From: DATJCV01 sp963707665
GTDB taxonomy: Bacteria; Pseudomonadota; Gammaproteobacteria; Burkholderiales; Burkholderiaceae_D
Direction: 5' to 3'
DNA length: 64,000 nt
Assembly: GCA_963707665.1 (NCBI GenBank)
Contig: CAVPQU010000024.1
Span: forward strand, 116,297 to 180,296
Every line of letters begins with the position of its first letter. The stretch's first letter is position 1. Below, piece by piece: positions 1-8,580 of this stretch. Under the pieces are notes generated by a model. That model made no database searches. It was not told the DNA's origin and worked only from the letters and a program-made list of their open reading frames with translations. The translations under genes were made by a program, and so were the position numbers.

Positions 1-486
1 GGCCGTGCTGACGAGTTGCTGCTCCAGATCAACTACCAGGCGAAAACCGGGAAAAGCCTTGACCTCGTTGAACAGATGATCAACCTGGGCCTCCGGCAGC
101 ACGATCGGCAGCAAGCCGTTCTTGTAGCAGTTGTTGAAGAAGATATCGGCGAAACTGGGCGCGATCACGGCCCGAAAACCATACTGCTGCAACGCCCACG
201 GCGCATGTTCGCGCGACGAGCCGCAGCCGAAATTCTTGCGGGTCAGCAGGATCGAGGCACCCTGATAGCGCGCCTGGTTCAGCACGAAGTCCGGATTCAG
301 CGGACGCTTGGTATTGTCCATGCCCGGCTCGCCATGGTCGAGATAGCGCCACTCGTCGAACAGGTTCGGGCCGAAGCCGGTACGCCGGATCGACTTCAGA
401 AACTGCTTGGGAATGATGGCGTCGGTATCCACATTGGCGCGGTCCAGCGGCGCCACCAAGCCATCGTGTACGGTAAATTTTTCCAT
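1..486 (-). CDS. leuD: LeuD, 3-isopropylmalate dehydratase small subunit (partial, 3' end outside window)
   Basis: Small subunit of isopropylmalate isomerase, which with LeuC interconverts 2- and 3-isopropylmalate in cytosolic leucine synthesis. The minus-strand frame opens at the ATG at 484-486 and reads MEKFTVHDGLVAPLDRANVD, the standard LeuD start, followed by the aconitase swivel-domain pattern NFGCGSSREHAPWAL, with the serine-arginine loop that binds the substrate carboxylate. It stays open for 162 codons to the window edge; the family is about 215 residues, so roughly the last quarter is missing. It lies downstream of leuC and a tiny entericidin gene on the same strand, so the three are probably co-transcribed. 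Identification is secure; only the C-terminus cannot be seen. Confidence 0.95.
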   Translation of the reverse strand, partial: MEKFTVHDGLVAPLDRANVDTDAIIPKQFLKSIRRTGFGPNLFDEWRYLDHGEPGMDNTKRPLNPDFVLNQARYQGASILLTRKNFGCGSSREHAPWALQQYGFRAVIAPSFADIFFNNCYKNGLLPIVLPEAQVDHLFNEVKAFPGFRLVVDLEQQLVSTA

Positions 487-555
487 GATTTCATTCTTTC
501 ACGCCGCCCATCCGAGTGGATGAGCGGCGGCACTGCACCTGGTTTCCTGCCTTGG

Positions 556-675
556 TTATTTGGCAGCCTTTTCGACCGCCGTGCCGGCCTTCTGCACATC
601 CTTGCCCATCCCTTGCACGGTATTGCAAGCATTCAAGACCACCATCGCCACCACCAAAACGAGCAGATTTTTCAT
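556..675 (-). CDS. Entericidin A/B-family small lipoprotein
   Basis: A 39-residue peptide, too short for most gene callers. It starts MKNLLVLVVAMVVLNACNTV: two lysines, a hydrophobic run, and an LNAC lipobox with the acylated cysteine at residue 17. The mature part, NTVQGMGKDVQKAGTAVEKA, is the amphipathic, alanine/lysine-rich helix typical of entericidins (EcnA/EcnB type), outer-membrane-anchored peptides linked in enterobacteria to stationary-phase lysis. It sits between leuC (27 bp upstream) and leuD (69 bp downstream) on the same strand. This placement is common in Burkholderiales as I recall it. No second entericidin is adjacent, so a toxin/antidote pair is not evident. Its function in this host is unknown. 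Confidence 0.9.
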   Translation of the reverse strand: MKNLLVLVVAMVVLNACNTVQGMGKDVQKAGTAVEKAAK

Positions 676-701
676 GTTTTCTCCCTTATTTGAGTAATTG
701 A

Positions 702-2105
702 TTAACGCACACTACGCACATCCACAAAATGCCCGGCAATCCCTGCCGCCGCCGCCATTGCCGGCGACACCAGATGCGTGCGGCCGCCCTGCCCCTGGCG
801 CCCCTCGAAATTGCGGTTCGAGGTCGAGGCGCAACGCTCGCCCGGCTCCAGCCGGTCGGCATTCATCGCCAGGCACATCGAGCAGCCCGGTTCGCGCCAC
901 TCGAAGCCGGCGTCCTTGAAAATCTTGTCCAGCCCTTCACGCTCGGCCTGTTCCTTGACCAGGCCAGAACCCGGCACCACCATCGCCAGCGTGACATTCG
1001 AGGCCCGCTGGCGGCCGCGCACCACGGCGGCGGCGGCGCGCAAGTCCTCGATGCGCGAATTGGTGCAGGAGCCGATGAAGACCTTGTCGATCCGGATGTC
1101 GGTGATCGGCGTGTTCGGCTTCAGCCCCATATAGACCAGCGCGCGCTCCATGCCCTCGCGCTTGGTGGCATCCTTTTCCTTGTCCGGGTCCGGTATCCGG
1201 CCGTCGACCGGCACCACCATTTCCGGCGACGTGCCCCAGCTCACCTGCGGCTTGATCTCGGCGGCATTCAGCGTCACCACCAGGTCGAAACGGGCACCCG
1301 GATCGGAGTGCAGGGTGCGCCAGTAGTCGAGCGCACGCTGCCAGTGCGGACCGACCGGCGCATACGGCCGTCCCTTGACGTAATTGATGGTGGTGTCGTC
1401 GACCGCGATCATGCCGGCGCGGGCGCCGGCCTCGATCGCCATGTTGCACACCGTCATGCGGCCTTCCATCGACAGCGCGCGAATCGCCGCGCCGGCGAAC
1501 TCGATCGCGTAGCCGGTGCCGCCGGCGGTGCCGATCTTGCCGATGATGGCGAGCACGATGTCTTTGGCCGTGACGCCGGATGGAATCGCGCCATCCACCT
1601 GCACCAGCATGGTTTTCGATTTCTTGGTCAGCAGCGTCTGCGTCGCCAGCACATGCTCGACCTCGGACGTGCCGATGCCATGCGCCAGGCAGCCGAAGGC
1701 GCCATGCGTCGACGTATGCGAATCGCCGCACACGACCGTCATGCCGGGCAGCGTCGCGCCCTGCTCGGGGCCGATCACGTGCACGATGCCCTGGCGCTTG
1801 TCAGCCATATTGAAATAGGTGAAGCCGTGTTCCCTGGTGTTGGCGTCCAGCGTTTCCACCTGCAGCCGCGAGACCGGATCGGCGATGCCATGCGAGCGAT
1901 CGGTAGTCGGCACGTTGTGGTCGGCCACCGCCAGATTGGCAGCGATGCGCCACGGCTTGCGGCCGTGCAGCTTCAGGCCCTCGAACGCCTGCGGGCTGGT
2001 GACTTCGTGTACCAGATGGCGGTCGATATACAGGATCGTGGTGCCATCCTCTTCGCTATGTACCGCGTGCGCATCCCAGAGTTTTTCGTATAGCGTCTTT
2101 AACAT
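702..2105 (-). CDS. leuC: LeuC, 3-isopropylmalate dehydratase large subunit
   Basis: Large, [4Fe-4S]-binding subunit of isopropylmalate isomerase in leucine biosynthesis. I chose the ATG at 2103-2105, giving 467 residues starting MLKTLYEKLWDAHAVHSEED, the usual family start and length; the frame is open 33 codons further upstream but that stretch is non-homologous. Cluster ligands are visible as the cysteine in VFIGSCTNSRIEDLR and the two in EPGCSMCLAMNADRL. VVCGDSHTSTHGAFG is also a hallmark. It is the first gene of leuC–entericidin–leuD. The 141 bp to the M48 gene upstream should hold its promoter. No frameshift is seen. Confidence 0.97.
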   Translation of the reverse strand: MLKTLYEKLWDAHAVHSEEDGTTILYIDRHLVHEVTSPQAFEGLKLHGRKPWRIAANLAVADHNVPTTDRSHGIADPVSRLQVETLDANTREHGFTYFNMADKRQGIVHVIGPEQGATLPGMTVVCGDSHTSTHGAFGCLAHGIGTSEVEHVLATQTLLTKKSKTMLVQVDGAIPSGVTAKDIVLAIIGKIGTAGGTGYAIEFAGAAIRALSMEGRMTVCNMAIEAGARAGMIAVDDTTINYVKGRPYAPVGPHWQRALDYWRTLHSDPGARFDLVVTLNAAEIKPQVSWGTSPEMVVPVDGRIPDPDKEKDATKREGMERALVYMGLKPNTPITDIRIDKVFIGSCTNSRIEDLRAAAAVVRGRQRASNVTLAMVVPGSGLVKEQAEREGLDKIFKDAGFEWREPGCSMCLAMNADRLEPGERCASTSNRNFEGRQGQGGRTHLVSPAMAAAAGIAGHFVDVRSVR

Positions 2106-2246
2106 GATCCAAACGGCGCAGAGGCGCCCTAGCCCTTCAAAGTGAATTTTGATTATGCCATATTTGTGCGTTGCAATACGGCACGATGCACGGGCAAAAG
2201 CCATGCCCTGGCGCGCGCCGCGGCGCCCACCAGGACGCCGGCCGCG

Positions 2247-3077
2247 TCAGCGATTCTTGCGCGCCTGCTCGTACAGCGGCAGGACACGCTGCGCATACAC
2301 GCTCAAGTCCGCCATCCGGTCTTCGCGCGCTGGATGGGTGGACATGAATTTGAGCGGTTCAGTGCCGCCGACCTGCCCCATTTTTTGCCACAACGTGATC
2401 GCCGCACGCGGATCGTAGCCGGCCCGTGCCGCCAGCTCGACTCCGATGCGGTCGGCTTCGGTTTCATGCGCGCGCGAGTTGGGCAGCCCAACCAGGCCCA
2501 TGTACGCATATTGCGCCCCCTTCTGGCCGACATCGCCGACGCCCAGAATCGCCGATCCGATCGAGATCAGGCTGCCCGCCACCATCTGTTCGGAGGCGCG
2601 CTCGCGCGCGTGCTCGCGCAACGCGTGGGCGATTTCGTGGCCCATCACCGCCGCCAGTTCGTCGTCGGTGATCTTGAGTTTGTCGATCAGGCCGGTATAC
2701 ACGGCGATTTTTCCGCCCGGCATGCACCAGGCATTCACTTCCGGCGAGGACAACACGTTGACTTCCCAATGCCACTGGCGCGCATCCGGCCGGAAGGCAC
2801 CGCTTTGCGCAATCAGCCGATTCGCCACCGTGCGCACCCGGCCAAGCTGCGTCGCGTTCCGGTTCAGCTCACCCTTTTTGCTGGCGTCCGCCAGCACCTG
2901 CGCATATTCCTTGTTCGCCGCCTGGTCGATTTCCTGGGAGGAAACCGCCATTCGTTGCTGGCGCTCGATGCCGACCGCCCCGCCCTGGGTGGTTTGCACC
3001 GTTTCGCAGGACACCAGCGTCAGCGTCGCCGTCAGCAGCAGGCAGCGCTTCAGCCATGACGTCGTGAGCTTGCTCAT
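2247..3077 (-). CDS. M48-family zinc metallopeptidase, lipoprotein
   Basis: A 276-residue periplasm-facing lipoprotein protease of the M48 (Oma1/HtpX-like) family, of the LoiP/YcaL type thought to act in envelope protein quality control. The N-terminus MSKLTTSWLKRCLLLTATLT is a signal peptide ending in the lipobox LVSC with Cys24. The zinc motif HEIAH is at residues 147-151 and is followed by a distal ETEAD motif (HETEADRIGVEL) that supplies the third metal ligand. It lies alone between leuC and aroC, all on the minus strand. The family assignment is firm; the substrate is unknown. Confidence 0.9.
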   Translation of the reverse strand: MSKLTTSWLKRCLLLTATLTLVSCETVQTTQGGAVGIERQQRMAVSSQEIDQAANKEYAQVLADASKKGELNRNATQLGRVRTVANRLIAQSGAFRPDARQWHWEVNVLSSPEVNAWCMPGGKIAVYTGLIDKLKITDDELAAVMGHEIAHALREHARERASEQMVAGSLISIGSAILGVGDVGQKGAQYAYMGLVGLPNSRAHETEADRIGVELAARAGYDPRAAITLWQKMGQVGGTEPLKFMSTHPAREDRMADLSVYAQRVLPLYEQARKNR

Positions 3078-3146
3078 GTCGACTCCTGTATCAATTGCGA
3101 AAAAATTGGGTGGCGCGCCGGCGTCGCAGGCTGCGCCAAGGCCGGG

Positions 3147-4250
3147 TCAATCGGCCGCTGCCGTACCGATGCGCGGTGTCGCCACCTGCACATCGCCGCA
3201 CTGGGCGCGCTGGCGCAGTGCGTGATCGATCAATACCAGCGCCAGCATCGCCTCTGCAATCGGAGTGGCGCGAATGCCGACGCAGGGGTCGTGGCGGCCG
3301 AACGTCTCCACCATGACCGGCGTGCCATTTTTGTCGATCGAATGGCGCGGCGTGCGGATGCTGGAGGTCGGCTTGATCGCCAGCGCCACCGTAATCTCCT
3401 GACCGGTGGAAATGCCGCCCAGGATGCCGCCGGCATGGTTCGAGGCAAAGCCCTGCGGCGTCAGTTCGTCGCCGTGTTCCGAGCCTTTTTGCACAATCGA
3501 TCTGAAGCCGGCGCCGATTTCCACGCCCTTGACGGCGTTGATGCCCATCATCGCGTGCGCGATATCGGCATCCAGCCGGTCGTAGATCGGCTCGCCCCAG
3601 CCTGCCGGCACGTTTTCCGCCACCACTTCGACGCGCGCGCCGCACGAGTCGCCGGCCCGGCGCAATGCATCCATGTATTCCTCGAGCTGTGGAATCACGC
3701 TGGCATTGGCGGCGAAAAACGGATTCTCACGCACGTGCTGCCAGCCCTCGAATGGAATCGCGATCTCGCCCAACTGGCTCATGCAGCCCTTGAAGGTGGT
3801 GCCGTACTGCTGCCGCAGCCATTTCTTGGCGATCGCGCCGGCACCGACCAGCGGCGCCGTCAGGCGTGCCGACGAGCGACCGCCGCCGCGCGGATCGCGG
3901 ATGCCGTATTTGTGCCAATAGGTGTAATCGGCATGGCCGGGGCGGAAGGTTTCGGCGATATTGCCGTAATCCTTGCTGCGCTGGTCTTCGTTGCGGATCA
4001 AGAGCGCGATCGGCGTGCCGGTGGTCTTGCCCTGGTACACGCCGGACAGGATTTCGACCGTATCGGATTCCTGCCGCTGCGTGACGTGGCGCGACGTGCC
4101 GGGCCGGCGCAGATCGAGATCAGGCTGGATGTCGGCTTCGGACAACTCCATGCCGGGCGGGCAACCATCCACCACGCAGCCGATGGCCGGGCCGTGGGAT
4201 TCGCCGAAAGTAGTGACGGTAAACAGCTTGCCGAGAGTATTGCCGGACAT
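3147..4250 (-). CDS. aroC: Chorismate synthase
   Basis: Converts 5-enolpyruvylshikimate-3-phosphate to chorismate, the last shared step to aromatic amino acids, folate and quinones, using reduced FMN. The 367-residue product begins MSGNTLGKLFTVTTFGESHG; the last three residues belong to chorismate synthase signature 1 (GESHGxxxG). It also has the RGGGRSSAR block and the C-terminal GRHDPCVGIRATPIAEAM block, with conserved Arg and Asp residues. Length is normal (about 360). Upstream is a 400-bp non-coding stretch with a dispersed repeat (box pair at 4557-4617). No frameshift is seen. Confidence 0.97.
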   Translation of the reverse strand: MSGNTLGKLFTVTTFGESHGPAIGCVVDGCPPGMELSEADIQPDLDLRRPGTSRHVTQRQESDTVEILSGVYQGKTTGTPIALLIRNEDQRSKDYGNIAETFRPGHADYTYWHKYGIRDPRGGGRSSARLTAPLVGAGAIAKKWLRQQYGTTFKGCMSQLGEIAIPFEGWQHVRENPFFAANASVIPQLEEYMDALRRAGDSCGARVEVVAENVPAGWGEPIYDRLDADIAHAMMGINAVKGVEIGAGFRSIVQKGSEHGDELTPQGFASNHAGGILGGISTGQEITVALAIKPTSSIRTPRHSIDKNGTPVMVETFGRHDPCVGIRATPIAEAMLALVLIDHALRQRAQCGDVQVATPRIGTAAAD

Positions 4251-4556
4251 GGGGAAGAAGTGAAAAACTGAAAGGCTTTCATTCTACCAGCGGCGCGGCG
4301 CTCGACGCACCGCGACAGCCAGTCCGCCCCACTCAGCGCGAGCCACCGGAGCGATCGCTGCGCAATCTGTGTTCGCCGCCGCCCGACCCGGATCGATGCG
4401 GCAAGCGGCAGCGGTTTGTACCCAATTAGCGGCTGGACATCGACCGTAGCGCTGTCGGTCGGCCAACACCAAGCATTTGCGGCACGGTATACCAGCGCTT
4501 CTGATGCAGGTGGGTACCTGCCGACTGACAGCATGGATCAAATTCTGGAAAATCAT

Positions 4557-4617
4557 ATACTCCCTATATGGGATGAAAATTTCGGAAGTTATACGGAATT
4601 TTTTACAACATACTCCC
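4557..4617. repeat. Intergenic paired-box element, site A
   Basis: Two copies of ATACTCCC (GGGAGTAT on the minus strand) at 4557-4564 and 4610-4617 are exactly 53 bp apart. They lie in the 400-bp gap 4251-4650 between aroC and the FAD oxidoreductase, directly 3' of the latter. The space between is AT-rich and holds a short inverted repeat, CCCTATATGGG. The same pair with the same spacing occurs at 8491, 27740 and 34592. I see no gene in the rest of the gap. Confidence 0.7.
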
Positions 4618-4650
4618 GTATTTTATAAAATGCTTCTATGTATGCTGGAG

Positions 4651-5646
4651 TCAGGCCACCTGCTCCGCCAGCGCCACCCCGCTCAACCAGGCGTTCTCCA
4701 CGCGCCCGCCACCTTCCAATCCGCTGGCAAACCAGTCACCGCAGGCGCCGATGCGCAGCTTCGCCTGCCACAGGCAAGCGCCAGCCAGCGGCCGTTCGGC
4801 TTGCGCGAAGCGCCAGCAGTGAATTGCCGCATAGACCGGTTGCACCGCGCGTCCGGTGGCTTCGTGGAAAGCCTTCAGCAGCTTGTCGCGCGCCCGCTCC
4901 GGCTCGTCCGCCAGATGCTCGATGCTCCAGCCCGGCGTCGCTTGCGCGACCCAGTGCTCGCCCGGTCGCCGCTGCGGTTTCGAGGTATCGCGCGCAATCC
5001 AGCCGAGCCGCGAGCCATGCACCCAGGCGCCGTCATAGGGCAAATCCAGCGTATCCTGGAACGCCAGCGCCAGCGCCCAGCATGGTGCCAGATGCGCCTT
5101 GGCCGCCTGTTTCGCCAAGGCTCGGCGCAACTTGCAGCAAGCTGCGCAGCCTGCGGCGCCGGCAACGCCACGATCACCGCATCGAACGGGCCGGCGCTGG
5201 CGGCGATCGGAACGCTGTCGGCTTGCACCTTGAGCAGCCAGGCGTCGCCATGGCCTTCGATGGCAGGCACCCGCTGTTCGCAGCGCACATCGACTTCCTG
5301 CGCCAACTGCCGGCATAGCGCATCCATCCCGGGCACCGCAACCCAGCGCTGGCGGTTGCCGCCGGCCTTTTGCACACGTCCTGCTTCCAGCTTCGCCAGG
5401 CGGCCGTCCCAGCGCGCCAGCCAGCCGGCTTGGCGCCACGCCATGTACCTGCTTCTTGAAGGCGGCGCTGCGGGCAGTGAAATATTGCGCGCCGACATCG
5501 AAGCCGCCCAGTTCGGTTTCCCGCGTGTGCATGCGGCCGCCGCTTGCGGGATTTTTTTCATAGACGGTGACGCGGTGGCCTTGCGCCTGTAAACGGGTAG
5601 CGCAGGCGAGCCCCGCTAGTCCGGCACCGATGATGGCGATATGCAT
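4651..5646 (-). CDS. FAD-dependent amine oxidase-like protein (two compensating frameshifts)
   Basis: A predicted soluble flavoprotein of the NAD(P)-binding-like/amine oxidase family (renalase-like), about 330 residues. The start at the ATG 5644-5646 is preferred because AAAGGA lies 5 nt before it and the protein then opens with the dinucleotide-binding signature MHIAIIGAGLAGLACATRL. The reading frame is left near 5445 (one extra base) and regained near 5120. In between, the neighbouring frame carries sensible sequence such as MDALCRQLAQEVDVRCEQRV. The C-terminus ends in the FAD-contacting block GDWFASGLEGGGRVENAWLS. With both shifts corrected the gene looks complete. Given the many similar shifts in this window I infer sequence errors rather than a pseudogene. 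The substrate is unknown. Confidence 0.8.
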   Translation of the reverse strand: MHIAIIGAGLAGLACATRLQAQGHRVTVYEKNPASGGRMHTRETELGGFDVGAQYFTARSAAFKKQVHGVAPSRLAGALGRPPGEAGSRTCAKGRRQPPALGCGARDGCAMPAVGAGSRCALRTAGACHRRPWRRLAAQGASRQRSDRRQRRPVRCGDRGVAGAAGCAACCKLRRALAKQAAKAHLAPCWALALAFQDTLDLPYDGAWVHGSRLGWIARDTSKPQRRPGEHWVAQATPGWSIEHLADEPERARDKLLKAFHEATGRAVQPVYAAIHCWRFAQAERPLAGACLWQAKLRIGACGDWFASGLEGGGRVENAWLSGVALAEQVA

Positions 5647-5699
5647 GGAAATCCTTTCTGCTGTCGGCACCAGGGCCTATAGCGCGTGGCGCAAACATG

Positions 5700-5733
5700 A
5701 AAAAGCCGTTCATGGCGGTCGCCAGGAACGGCT
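5700..5733 (-). terminator. Rho-independent terminator of the CBS-domain gene
   Basis: On the minus strand AGCCGTTC (5726-5733) pairs perfectly with GAACGGCT (5704-5711) around a 14-nt loop and is followed by TTTTT at 5700-5704. It lies 24 bp after the CBS-domain gene's stop codon. Confidence 0.85.
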
Positions 5734-5756
5734 TGCGGCAGTGTTTTCAAGCGGAC

Positions 5757-6203
5757 TTACTCATCGCCCTCGCTGGGCCAGTCGCGGATATAGGCCTTGA
5801 GCATCTTGTTCTCGAAGCTCTGCGCCTCCAGCACCGCCTTGGCGACGTCGTAGAACGAAATCACGCCCAGCAGCGTCTTGGCGTCCATCACCGGCAGGTA
5901 GCGCGCGTGCTTCTCCAGCATGATGCGGCGCACTTCGTTGACGTCGGTGTCGGGCGTGACGGTGATCGGCGCATCGTCCATGTGCTTGCGCACCGTGCCG
6001 TTGCCGACCGCGCCGCCGTTGGCATGGAGCGCCTTGATCACTTCGCGGAAGGTCAGCATGCCGACCAGTTCGCCGAATTCCATCACGACCAGCGAACCGA
6101 TGTCCTTTTCCGCCATGGTGTTGACGGCCTCGGCCAGCGGCGTGTCCGGCGTGACGGTGTACAGGATATTGCCTTTGACCTTGAGGATTTCGGAGACTTT
6201 CAT
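5757..6203 (-). CDS. Two-CBS-domain protein
   Basis: A 148-residue protein made almost entirely of two CBS motifs (about residues 8-62 and 75-130), which fold as a Bateman module and usually bind adenine nucleotides. The start MKVSEILKVKGNILYTVTPD uses the ATG at 6201-6203; a much longer open frame upstream of it is an antisense shadow of metZ. Typical CBS strings are IGSLVVMEFGELVGMLTFRE and ARYLPVMDAKTLLGVISFYD. There is no attached enzyme or transporter domain, so it is probably a stand-alone energy or redox sensor. It is divergent from metZ, with 153 bp between. It has its own terminator. Confidence 0.92.
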   Translation of the reverse strand: MKVSEILKVKGNILYTVTPDTPLAEAVNTMAEKDIGSLVVMEFGELVGMLTFREVIKALHANGGAVGNGTVRKHMDDAPITVTPDTDVNEVRRIMLEKHARYLPVMDAKTLLGVISFYDVAKAVLEAQSFENKMLKAYIRDWPSEGDE

Positions 6204-6356
6204 GATGGCCGCCTGTCGCTGATTGGGAGTTGTGGGTACACAGCTTGAATGTAGCGCAAGCGGCTGCGAAAAATCCAGCCACGCCGCCGGCTGCAACGGG
6301 ACGACGGCATTCAATGCTACGATTCCGCCACCCGCACAACGAAGGCATATCCGATC

Positions 6357-7682
6357 ATGAGCGGTCCCCATTATCCCGGCTTCGACACCCTGTCGCTGCA
6401 CGCCGGCGCGGCGCCCGACCCGACCACCGGCGCGCGCGCCACGCCGATCTACTTGACCACGTCCTTCGTTTTCAAGGATTCCGACCACGCCGCCTCGCTG
6501 TTCAACATGGAGCGCTCCGGCCACGTCTATTCGCGCATTTCGAACCCGACCAACGCGGTGCTGGAAGAACGCATCGCCGCGCTGGAAGGCGGCGTGGCCG
6601 GCATCGCCATCGCCAGCGGCCAGGCCGCCATGCACCTCGGCCTGGCCACCATCGCCGGCGCCGGCTCGCACGTCGTGGCGTCGCGCGCGCTGTACGGCGG
6701 CTCGCACAACCTGCTGGCCTACACGCTGAAGCGCTTCGGCATCGAGACCACCTTCGTCGATCCGCGCGACCTCGACGCCTGGCGCGCCGCGATCCGGCCG
6801 AATACCAAGGTGCTGTTCGCCGAAACCCTCGGCAACCCCGGCCTCGACGTGCTCGACATCCCGAACGTGGCCGCGATTGCGCACGAGCACTACCTGCCGC
6901 TGATGGTCGACTCGACCTTCACCACGCCCTACCTGCTGCGGCCCGTTCGAGCATGGCGCCGACCTGGTGTTCCACTCGGCCACCAAGTTCCTGTGCGGCC
7001 ACGGCACCGCGATGGGCGGCCTGCTGGTCGACGGCGGCAGCTTCGACTGGCAGCAGGCCTACGAAAAGACCGGCCGCTTCGCCGAACTGTGCGAGCCGTA
7101 CGACGGCTTCCACGGCATGGTGTTCACCGAAGAATCGACGGTGGCGCCGTTTTCGCTGCGCGCGCGGCGCGAAGGCGTGCGCGATTTCGGCGCGGCGATG
7201 AGTCCGCACAATGCCTTCGCCATCCTGCAGGGGATCGAGACGCTCGGCTTGCGCATGGACCGGCACGTCGCCAATACGCGCAAGGTGGTCGAGTTCCTGG
7301 CGGCCCATCCGGCGGTGGAATCGGTGTCCTATCCGGAGCTGGAATCGCATCCCGACCACGCAGCTGGCGCAACGACTGCTGCCGAAAGGCTGCGGCGCGG
7401 TGTTCTCGTTCAGCATCAAGGGCGACCGCGCGGCCGGCGGCCGCTTCGTCGAGGCGCTCACCATGTTTTCGCACCTGGCCAATGTCGGCGACGCCAAGTC
7501 GCTGGTGATCCATCCGGCCTCGACCACCCACTTCCGCGTGCCGACCGAGCAACTGGCGGCGGCCGGCATCACGCGAAGGCACGATGCGGCTGTCGATCGG
7601 ACTGGAAGATGCCGGACGACCTGATCGAAGACCTGGCGCGCGGGCTGAAGGCGTCGCAAGCGCCGAACGCAAGGGAGCCTGA
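6357..7682 (+). CDS. metZ: O-succinylhomoserine sulfhydrylase (frameshifted)
   Basis: PLP-dependent Cys/Met-metabolism enzyme that makes homocysteine from O-succinylhomoserine and sulfide. The start is MSGPHYPGFDTLSLHAGAAP. Motifs include TPIYLTTSFVF, the RISNPTNAVLEERIAALEGG substrate region, and the PLP lysine in FHSATKFLCGHG. The protein is spread over successive frames: single extra bases are needed near 6945 (before TTCGAGCATGG), 7360 (before CAGCTGGCG), 7574 (before GAAGGCACG) and 7613 (before GACGACCTG). Corrected, it reads through SIGLEDADDLIEDLARGLK near 7650. The exact stop is uncertain: a TGA at 7680-7682 sits just before the hydrolase ATG, but the corrected frame at that point runs into the hydrolase, implying one more error. 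Sequencing error is the likeliest cause. Confidence 0.85.
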
Positions 7683-7683
7683 G

Positions 7684-8502
7684 ATGCAGCTCAACATTCA
7701 CGGCCACGACGCCTATTGCTATACCGGCGGCAAGGCCTTCGACCCCAGCCTGCCGACCGCGGTCTTCATCCACGGCGCGCAGAACGACCATTCGGTCTGG
7801 GTCTTGCAGACCCGCTATTTCGCCCATCACGGCTTCGGCGTGCTGGCGGTCGACCTGCCCGGCCACGGCCGCAGCAAGGGCGCGCCGCTGACCAGCGTCG
7901 AGGCGATGGCCGACTGGCTGCTGGCGCTGCTGGATGCGGCCGGCGTCGAGCGCGCGACCCTGATCGGCCACAGCATGGGTTCGCTGATCGCGCTGGAAAC
8001 CGCGTTCCGCGCGCCGCAGCGGGTGGCGCGGCTGGCGCTGGTCGGCACCACCTATCCGATGAAGGTGTCGGACACGCTGCTGGACGCCTCGCGCGACGAC
8101 GAACTAGCGGCGATCGACATGGTGAACATCTGGTCGCATTCGTCGATTGCGCCCAAGCCGTCCAGCCCGGCGCCCGGCTTTTACGTGATGGGCGGCAGCC
8201 GGCGCCTGATGCAATATGTGTCGCGGCAGAATCCGGCCCAAGTGTTCTACACCGATTTTTCGGCCTGCAACGCTTACCAGAACGGCGCCGTGGCGGCCGC
8301 CGCGCTCGCTTGCCCGGCCCTGTTTTTACTGGGCCGGCGCGACATGATGACGCCGCCAAAAGCGGCGCTGGGATTGGCCGCCGCGATCACCCAGGCGCAA
8401 GTGCTGCAGATCGAAGGCTGCGGCCATGCGTTGATGGCGGAACAACCGGATCAGGTCCTGGACGCGCTTTACCAATTTTCCAGGAATGATGGAGTATATT
8501 GA
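7684..8502 (+). CDS. Alpha/beta hydrolase
   Basis: A 272-residue alpha/beta-hydrolase-fold enzyme. The nucleophile elbow GHSMG has Ser97; the oxyanion motif is FIHGAQNDH near residue 30; the acid is probably the Asp in LGRRDMMTPP and the base the His in IEGCGHALM. The start is supported by AAGGGAG seven bases upstream. It follows metZ within two bases of a possible metZ stop, so they are likely co-transcribed; a role in methionine metabolism cannot be deduced. The substrate is unknown. Its last codons (GGAGTATATTGA) form the first box of intergenic repeat site B. Confidence 0.88.
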   Translation: MQLNIHGHDAYCYTGGKAFDPSLPTAVFIHGAQNDHSVWVLQTRYFAHHGFGVLAVDLPGHGRSKGAPLTSVEAMADWLLALLDAAGVERATLIGHSMGSLIALETAFRAPQRVARLALVGTTYPMKVSDTLLDASRDDELAAIDMVNIWSHSSIAPKPSSPAPGFYVMGGSRRLMQYVSRQNPAQVFYTDFSACNAYQNGAVAAAALACPALFLLGRRDMMTPPKAALGLAAAITQAQVLQIEGCGHALMAEQPDQVLDALYQFSRNDGVY

Positions 8503-8551
8503 AATATCGCAGGCAAGGAACCCGATATTGGCCATTATTGCAGGGAGTATA
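8491..8551. repeat. Intergenic paired-box element, site B
   Basis: GGAGTATA at 8491-8498 recurs at 8544-8551, 53 bp apart. The first copy is inside the last codons of the alpha/beta hydrolase and the second is in the gap before the convergent YihY-like gene. GGCCAT and ATGGCC at 8531 and 8552 could form a small hairpin around the second box. Confidence 0.7.
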
Positions 8552-8580
8552 TGGCCAGCACAACAAGCAGGCCGGGTTTT

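Noticed and set aside
5757..7007. A 416-codon minus-strand open frame covering the CBS gene and beyond
   Set aside because: Only the last 148 codons are the CBS protein; the rest is antisense to metZ and has no homology character.
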